Of a DNA stretch of 64,000 bases, positions 58,799 to 64,000 are shown piece by piece. A program made the position numbers and the translations under genes. A model generated the notes under the pieces. That model had not been told where the DNA came from and did not search any database. It saw only the letters and a list, made by a program, of their open reading frames with translations. Every line of letters begins with the position of its first letter. The stretch's first letter is position 1. The DNA comes from Selenomonas sp. GACV-9 (GTDB taxonomy: Bacteria; Bacillota; Negativicutes; Selenomonadales; Selenomonadaceae), in contig FPAX01000004.1 in the NCBI GenBank assembly GCA_900116485.1, positions 62,001 to 126,000 on the forward strand. Reading direction: 5' to 3'.

Positions 58799-60475
58799 AT
58801 GATGACGGAAAAACAGTTTAATGAATTAATGACAACCTATCGGCAGCAGCAGATCGATGGGATTGTCGATGAAAAGGTCCGGCAACAGCTTGCGCCTTAT
58901 CGTGTACAGAATGCAGTCATTATGGCAGCGGGGATGAGCTCACGATTTGCGCCATTGTCCTATGAAAAGCCTAAAGCACTTATACGCGTAAAAGGCGAAA
59001 TACTCATAGAGCGTGAAATCCGTCAGCTGCATGAAGCCGGGATACGGGAAATCTATCTGGTAGTCGGTTATATGAAGGAAAAGTTCTTCTATTTGGCCGA
59101 GAAATATGGTGTTCATATTGTTGTCAATGAGGACTATTATCGCTATAACAATACATCGACTTTGATGCGGGTAGCTGAAAAGCTTGGAAATACCTATATT
59201 TGCTCATCGGATAATTATTTTACGGAGAACCCCTTTGAAGAGTATGTATATCGGCCTTATTATGCTGCTGTTTATGCAGAGGGACCGACAGATGAATACT
59301 GTTTGCGTGTAGATGAGACTGGACGTATCTGTCAGGTGGATATTGGTGGCGAGAATGCCTGGTATATGCTGGGGCATGTCTATTTTGACCGGACTTTCAG
59401 CAGGCGGTTTGTGGAGATATTGCGACGGGAATATGAGCGGCCGTCAGTAAAAGCAGAGCTGTGGGAGGATCTCTATAAAAATCATATTGATGAGCTGACA
59501 CTCTATATCCGCAAGTACGATGCAGCAATCATTCATGAGTTTGATTCGCTGGATGAATTGCGTCAATTTGATGATCAATATATTTGCAATGCAGATTCGG
59601 AGGTGTTCCGTAATATCTGTCAGGTATTGGCATGTAGGGAGGATGAAATCCATACGATTGTCCCTATAAAATTTGGTATGACGAACTTATCTTTCCGTTT
59701 CTGTTGCCGGGGGGAAACTTATATTTATCGTCACCCTGGCCGTGGAACGTCCTTGTATATCAATCGGAAAAGTGAAGCAGCTTCTATGAAGATTGCCAAG
59801 GATTTGCAGCTGGATAATACGTATATATTTATGGATGCACAGAGTGGCTGGAAAATATCGCGTTACATCGAGCAGGCGCAAACCTTGGATTATCATAATT
59901 GGGAACAGGTCGAAAAGGCGTTGCAGCTGTTGTCAATTTTGCATGCAAGTGGTAGAACGACAGACTATTCCTTTGATATCTGGCAGGAAATCACACGTTT
60001 TCAGCAGGCACTCAAACAAAAGGGACAGGATGATTTTGCGGACATGCAGGAATTAGCAAAAGCAATCGAGGCGTTGCGGTCAATTTGTGATTTGCAGAAA
60101 TATAGAAGTCTTTGTCATGCGGATAGCTATGCGGCTAATTTCCTCTTTGATAGTGAAGGACGGGCGGCTTTGATCGATTGGGAGTATTCTGGCATGGCTG
60201 ATCCTGCGGTTGACTTGGGGACCTTCGTTACGTGCTCGGATTATTCCGAGGCAGAAGTAGAAAAGGTTTGGCAGCTGTATCAAGGACGGGAGCTTTTGCC
60301 TCAGGAGCGCCTGCATTATATGGCCTATCTAGCTGTATGTTCCTATTATTGGTTCCTATGGTCGCTCTATCAGGAGGCCAATGGCAAGAGCGTCGATCAA
60401 TATATGTATATCTGGTATCGCAATGCAAAAACATATCAGAAAAGAGCGCTGGCTATATATCAAGAGGAGGGCTGA
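58799..60475 (+). CDS. LicC-LicA-type fusion: sugar/choline-phosphate nucleotidyltransferase plus choline-kinase-like domain
   Basis: This 558-residue bifunctional protein starts at one of two adjacent ATGs (58799, 58802). The N-terminal half is a nucleotidyltransferase: NAVIMAAGMSSRFAPLSYEKPKALI (about residues 37-61), with REIRQLHEAGIREIYLVVGYMKEKF following, as in LicC CTP:phosphocholine cytidylyltransferase. From about residue 280 comes a choline/ethanolamine-kinase-like domain with Brenner motif CHADSYAANFLFD (about 438-450) and LIDWEYSGMADPAVDL (about 460). Together they could phosphorylate an amino alcohol and activate it to a CDP donor for LicD. The true substrate (choline, ethanolamine or another) cannot be read from sequence. 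It is 12 nt downstream of the previous gene. Confidence 0.9.
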   Translation: MMTEKQFNELMTTYRQQQIDGIVDEKVRQQLAPYRVQNAVIMAAGMSSRFAPLSYEKPKALIRVKGEILIEREIRQLHEAGIREIYLVVGYMKEKFFYLAEKYGVHIVVNEDYYRYNNTSTLMRVAEKLGNTYICSSDNYFTENPFEEYVYRPYYAAVYAEGPTDEYCLRVDETGRICQVDIGGENAWYMLGHVYFDRTFSRRFVEILRREYERPSVKAELWEDLYKNHIDELTLYIRKYDAAIIHEFDSLDELRQFDDQYICNADSEVFRNICQVLACREDEIHTIVPIKFGMTNLSFRFCCRGETYIYRHPGRGTSLYINRKSEAASMKIAKDLQLDNTYIFMDAQSGWKISRYIEQAQTLDYHNWEQVEKALQLLSILHASGRTTDYSFDIWQEITRFQQALKQKGQDDFADMQELAKAIEALRSICDLQKYRSLCHADSYAANFLFDSEGRAALIDWEYSGMADPAVDLGTFVTCSDYSEAEVEKVWQLYQGRELLPQERLHYMAYLAVCSYYWFLWSLYQEANGKSVDQYMYIWYRNAKTYQKRALAIYQEEG

Positions 60476-60478
60476 TAG

Positions 60479-60667
60479 ATGTCTGATGAAAAAGTGATCC
60501 AGAAGATATTACGCGAAGAAACGGAACGGCGTCTGTCGATCATGTCTGACCCTGCGTACCGGTTCCCCGAGGCACTTCCTGCTATAGATAAAGCTGGAAT
60601 CTTGCTAGGGATAGCCGGTTCGCTATTGATGCTGGCAGCTTGTATGATGGGGTGGTTAGGCGAATGA
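60479..60667 (+). CDS. Small single-span membrane protein coupled to the permease
   Basis: This 62-residue protein has a charged N-terminal helix (DEKVIQKILREETERRLSIM), a short linker (AYRFPEALPAI) and one hydrophobic span (GILLGIAGSLLMLAACMMGWLG). GAGGAGGG lies just upstream. Its stop overlaps the permease start (ATGA), so both are made together. It is probably a small accessory subunit of the transporter. I recognise no named family. Confidence 0.75.
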   Translation: MSDEKVIQKILREETERRLSIMSDPAYRFPEALPAIDKAGILLGIAGSLLMLAACMMGWLGE

Positions 60668-62043
60668 ATCAGCAGCATTATATCCAACAGGAAACCGTTA
60701 CGGGTGTAGTACCTATTTTGAGGGACGAACGGAAATACTCGTTTGCAGACATATTTCTATCAACCAGTGGTTTTGCCATTGCAACCTGGTGTTATACGCA
60801 GGGGGCATATGTGGCTCAGTTTTTGGGCTTCAAACAGATGCTCATCAATATTTTCTGTGTGAATATCGTTTGGATCCTTATCGAATGTTTGCCAGTATTG
60901 TTTGCCGTGCATTATGGTATCGATCTTTGGATATGGCTACGGGCTGTCCTAGGACAGCGTGGCGTAGCTATCTTGTCCACGACGATCAGTCTGGCAAATT
61001 TTGGCTGGTATGCAGTGGCTGCCGGACTATTTGCCTCATCGATGATTCACTTGGCGGGGCTATTTGGACTGGTATTAGATGTATCAATCTGGAAACCAGT
61101 ACTGGGGACACTGTGTGTCGTTTTAGGTACCTATATAGCGCTTGGTGGGCCGGAGATGATTCGCTGGGTCAGCCGGATGATGGTGGCAGCATTGCTACTG
61201 GTTGGTGTTATCGTGGTAGGCTTGTGTCTGACGGCGGTGCCGCTTGAGCAGCTCGTGCAAGTACAGGCTTTGTCGCCGGGGGATGAATCTTTTTTGACAC
61301 GTTTTGTGACATCGGCAGAAGGCAATGTAGCTTTTGCTTTTTCCTGGTCGACGCAGGCGTTGGTGCTGCCTAGACTTGCCAAGACAGAACGCAGTGGCTA
61401 TTGGGGCACGGCGATATCTTATGGACTCGTGGCGCCGTTCTTTGTTGCTGCTGGTGGTGTTATGGCAATGGCAATGTTTGTGGCAAATGGTACATATGAA
61501 AGCGATCCGACAACTATCTTGGCAGCACTATGTGGACCTGGTGCTGCACTCCTGAGTTTGCTGTTGGTGGCCTTTGCCAATATCGGTACACAGGGAACAG
61601 GCTCATATGTCAATTGCATGATTGTGAAGAGCGGATTTCCTACGGCAAGTTATCGTTTATTGGTGCTGGGGGCTATGGTTTATGTCAGCTTGTTGACGAT
61701 CTGGGGCGGCGTTGAAGAGAATTTTGGTGCGTTTATTTCTTTGGCAGCCTATATCCAGGGGCCAATCATCGGGATGACCGTAGTGGATTATTTGCTGATC
61801 CGCAAACGGGAGATATCCTTGCCTGATGCGTATATGCTGCCGGGACATGATGCCTACCGGTATCCGGGTGGTATGAACTGGAAAGGCGTAGGTAGCGTCA
61901 TCCTGTCCTTTGCTTTGGCGATGCTGTTTGTCTATAATCCATTTACCGGTGAGATACATGGCGATATTTTTTATTGGACAACGGGGAGTGGTTTTACGGC
62001 AATTTGCGGAGGCTTGTTATACTGGCTGGCAAATAAGCTGTAA
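60664..62043 (+). CDS. NCS1-type (purine/cytosine permease-like) transporter
   Basis: This 459-residue polytopic membrane protein has about 12 hydrophobic spans. It starts at ATG 60664, overlapping the small gene; the frame extends upstream to 60640 without a ribosome site. Family-like features are FADIFLSTSGFAIATWCYTQGAYVAQFLG in the first span, a central VAFAFSWSTQALVLPRL and LIRKREISLPDAYMLPG near the C-terminus, resembling cytosine/purine/thiamine permeases. In this operon the cargo may instead be the amino alcohol used by the LicC-LicA fusion, in the place where other bacteria use the unrelated LicB transporter. That substrate is inference. Confidence 0.82.
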   Translation: MNQQHYIQQETVTGVVPILRDERKYSFADIFLSTSGFAIATWCYTQGAYVAQFLGFKQMLINIFCVNIVWILIECLPVLFAVHYGIDLWIWLRAVLGQRGVAILSTTISLANFGWYAVAAGLFASSMIHLAGLFGLVLDVSIWKPVLGTLCVVLGTYIALGGPEMIRWVSRMMVAALLLVGVIVVGLCLTAVPLEQLVQVQALSPGDESFLTRFVTSAEGNVAFAFSWSTQALVLPRLAKTERSGYWGTAISYGLVAPFFVAAGGVMAMAMFVANGTYESDPTTILAALCGPGAALLSLLLVAFANIGTQGTGSYVNCMIVKSGFPTASYRLLVLGAMVYVSLLTIWGGVEENFGAFISLAAYIQGPIIGMTVVDYLLIRKREISLPDAYMLPGHDAYRYPGGMNWKGVGSVILSFALAMLFVYNPFTGEIHGDIFYWTTGSGFTAICGGLLYWLANKL

Positions 62044-62087
62044 AATAGTCTTTTGACTGATAAATAAAGGGAAGAATGGTTTGGATG

Positions 62088-62101
62088 TAGAATTTATTCT
62101 A
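62088..62101. promoter_or_regulatory. 14-bp palindrome upstream of the last gene
   Basis: TAGAAT-TT-ATTCTA is a perfect inverted repeat in the 104-nt gap between permease and the next gene. It could be an operator. No convincing promoter is next to it. Confidence 0.3.
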
Positions 62102-62147
62102 AGTAGAAAATCAGGACGGAGAGGTAAGGTTTGAGGGGCATGTTATT

Positions 62148-64000
62148 ATGATGGATCGCAGTACACAGCAAAAACTGATAAAGAATCTGATTAGCCTGAA
62201 AGAGGTATTTCAGCAGATTGAATGGACGGATGCGGTACAGCGTTTAGCTGTACAAGAAATACTACAGGCATTTGATGAACAGTGCAGGACAAATTTCTCT
62301 GCTAGCAGATATGCAGACTATCATGATACGGTCTCCGGATTGATCCATACCATTGACCGGACAGATTGGCAGACAATAAGTGCTGAGGAAAACAAAGAGT
62401 GTTGCCAGCTATGTCAGGATATTGTTTTTTATCTGGTAAAAATCCTGCGGGATGAACGGGAAATCAAAAAGGATATCGTTTTCTTGCCGTATAAGGCCTC
62501 GATGTGGGATAGCCTGGAAAGCGTATGGAGAGCGGCCAAAGAGGATGCGGAACACTGTAATACCTATGTCATCCCCATTCCTTATGCAGATCGTAATCCC
62601 GATAGAACCGTGGCGGCATGGCATTGCGAGGCGGACAAGTTTCCCGCAGATGTTCCAGTACTGGACTGGCATGATTATCCGTTGGAAAAGTTGAAGGCAT
62701 GGTGTCCGGATGCCATATTCATCCATAATCCGTATGATGACTATAATGCCGTTACCTCAGTGGATGGACAGTATTATTCGCGCAATTTGAAAGAGGCAAC
62801 GAAACATCTATACTATATTCCCTACTATAGTACGTCAGGCGGGATGGCTGAGAGTCAGGCGATGTGTCCAGCCTATGAGAATGTAGAGGCTATATTCGTC
62901 CAGGCGGAGCGGCTGAGAGGCTTTTTTGATCCCTCGGTCAGGGATAAGGTGAAACCATTGGGATCGCCCAAGTTTGACAAGGTCATCACGCTCTGCCAAA
63001 ATCCGCCTGAGCCACCAGTTGGGTGGAAGGAGAAAATAAGGGGACGTAAGGTTTATTTTTACAATACCAGTCTCAATGGGATGCTGGCAGATGTTGAGGC
63101 CTTCTTAAAGAAGATGATGTATGTATTCAAGACGTTTGAAGGTCGCGATGATGCATGCATTCTTTGGCGTCCGCATCCATTGATGATGGCTACGCTGAAA
63201 TCAATCCGTGCGGATGCGGTAGCTAGGTATGAGGCAGTAAAAGACTATTTCCTGTCGCATGATATCGGCATCTATGATGATACGCCGATGATTGAGACGG
63301 CGATTGCCTGGTCAGATGTCTATATCGGTGATACAGGAACCAGTGTTACGTCATTGTTTGGCGTGGCTGGCAAGCCAATCTTTGCTCTGGATAACCAGAT
63401 TCATCAGCTGCCTGAGGCAAATGATTGGCTGGGTAAAGCATTCAATGCATTTGCTTCAATGGATGAGGATTGGATCATTACTTGGAATAATTGTCTGTTC
63501 CATTCGCCAAATCATGACCATCACTATGAATTTTATTGCCGCTTGTCGGAAGACCAGGATGGTGGGTACTATCAATTGGTTCATCCGGTGGGCAACAAGC
63601 TATATATATGTCCCGTGAGCACCAATGAAGTATTGGTGGTGCAAGATAAGAAAATCATCAAGCGGATAAAACTGCGTGATGACGAAAGCCATAGTGGACT
63701 TTTTTCAGGTTCGTGTTTTTTGCAGGATAAGATATTTCTTATCCCACTAAAGTATCCGGCTATCGTATGTCTGGATACGCGGGATGATTCTGTTGCATAT
63801 ATTGAAGGAACCAAGGGAGTAACTTCGGTTATGCTAAATGGGGATTGGTTTGTGGGCGGAAGCTGCGTATGGCAGGACAAGCTGGTGGTGTCGGCTGTAA
63901 GCAGTGCACAGCAAATTATCATCACACCTGAACCGCTATCAGTGGAAACGGTTGATTTATCACCGGGACGTGTCAGTGGCTTTTCCGCATTGATTCCCGA
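62148..64000 (+). CDS. TagB/TagF-like (CDP-glycerol glycerophosphotransferase-type) protein with C-terminal strand-rich domain, 3' end cut
   Basis: The frame is open from ATG 62148 (or 62151), after GAGGGG, to the window edge: 617 codons. A helical N-terminal part (about 1-100) precedes a GT-B-like domain. That domain has VFLPYKASMWDSLESVWRAA, FIHNPYDDYNAVTSVD, YYIPYYSTSGGMAES, LGSPKFDKV, LWRPHPLMMATL and SDVYIGDTGTSVTSLFG; the RPHP and late acidic-Ser/Thr motifs are typical of poly(glycerophosphate) transferases. From about residue 470 repeated short strand units (KLYICPVSTNEVLVVQDKKIIKRI; FLQDKIFLIPLKYPAIVCLD) resemble beta-propeller blades. It may add a glycerophosphate-like group to the glycan; a role in teichoic acid synthesis is unlikely in a diderm host. 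Confidence 0.78.
   Translation, partial: MMDRSTQQKLIKNLISLKEVFQQIEWTDAVQRLAVQEILQAFDEQCRTNFSASRYADYHDTVSGLIHTIDRTDWQTISAEENKECCQLCQDIVFYLVKILRDEREIKKDIVFLPYKASMWDSLESVWRAAKEDAEHCNTYVIPIPYADRNPDRTVAAWHCEADKFPADVPVLDWHDYPLEKLKAWCPDAIFIHNPYDDYNAVTSVDGQYYSRNLKEATKHLYYIPYYSTSGGMAESQAMCPAYENVEAIFVQAERLRGFFDPSVRDKVKPLGSPKFDKVITLCQNPPEPPVGWKEKIRGRKVYFYNTSLNGMLADVEAFLKKMMYVFKTFEGRDDACILWRPHPLMMATLKSIRADAVARYEAVKDYFLSHDIGIYDDTPMIETAIAWSDVYIGDTGTSVTSLFGVAGKPIFALDNQIHQLPEANDWLGKAFNAFASMDEDWIITWNNCLFHSPNHDHHYEFYCRLSEDQDGGYYQLVHPVGNKLYICPVSTNEVLVVQDKKIIKRIKLRDDESHSGLFSGSCFLQDKIFLIPLKYPAIVCLDTRDDSVAYIEGTKGVTSVMLNGDWFVGGSCVWQDKLVVSAVSSAQQIIITPEPLSVETVDLSPGRVSGFSALIP

Overview
The window looks like a chromosomal segment of a motile, strictly anaerobic diderm Firmicute of the Selenomonadaceae (Negativicutes; Selenomonas-like). 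This is inference from gene content: a Firmicutes-type late flagellar operon with fliW-csrA and DUF6470, a T-box-controlled trpS, an NAD-linked [FeFe] hydrogenase, and an outer-membrane two-partner secretion pair that requires a second membrane. No rRNA, tRNA, CRISPR array or insertion sequence was seen.

Left part (1-13.8 kb): housekeeping and metabolism. It holds the 5' part of trpS with a T-box leader, a DUF815 AAA ATPase, a small Arg/Pro-rich exported protein, a hydCBA hydrogenase operon on the minus strand, a metallophosphoesterase, a GT41 (OGT/SPINDLY-like) glycosyltransferase with a methyltransferase-like partner, a TauE/SafE permease, uxaC and a YbjN-like protein. Between the metallophosphoesterase and the GT41 gene lies a 608-nt non-coding element (8020-8627). 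It is closed by a perfect 20-bp terminal helix and is full of internal helices; I read it as a large ornate structured RNA.

Middle part (13.8-40.4 kb): the cell surface and flagellar region. Three flagellin genes come first. One carries a zinc-metallopeptidase domain (flagellinolysin type), one carries a beta-helix-like GIGSG repeat domain, and one is conventional. A two-partner secretion operon follows, with a 2508-residue exoprotein containing 13 YDG/MBG-type repeats and its TpsB translocator. Then comes the late flagellar operon yvyF / flgM-flgN-(flgN-like)-flgK-flgL-DUF6470-fliW-csrA-flaG-fliD-fliS-fliT, and a fourth, codon-optimised flagellin that is probably the major filament subunit. 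Sigma-28-like promoters and GGA-in-loop hairpins (candidate CsrA sites) precede flagellin genes, which fits FliW/CsrA control.

Right part (40.5-64 kb): one long co-directional glycan operon, apparently without internal terminators. It encodes tandem GT2/TPR proteins, a 1972-residue GT2 + triple GT41 fusion, further GT2 enzymes, LicD, a TPR-linked alkaline-phosphatase-superfamily enzyme with a candidate Thr nucleophile, a LicC-LicA-type nucleotidyltransferase/kinase fusion, a small membrane protein coupled to an NCS1-type permease, and a TagB/F-like protein cut by the window edge. Because it directly follows the major flagellin, the likely job is cytoplasmic O-glycosylation of flagellins with a phosphocholine-like (phospho-amino-alcohol) decoration. 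Together the segment describes a filament built from several flagellins, some with enzymatic or binding domains, that are probably heavily modified.
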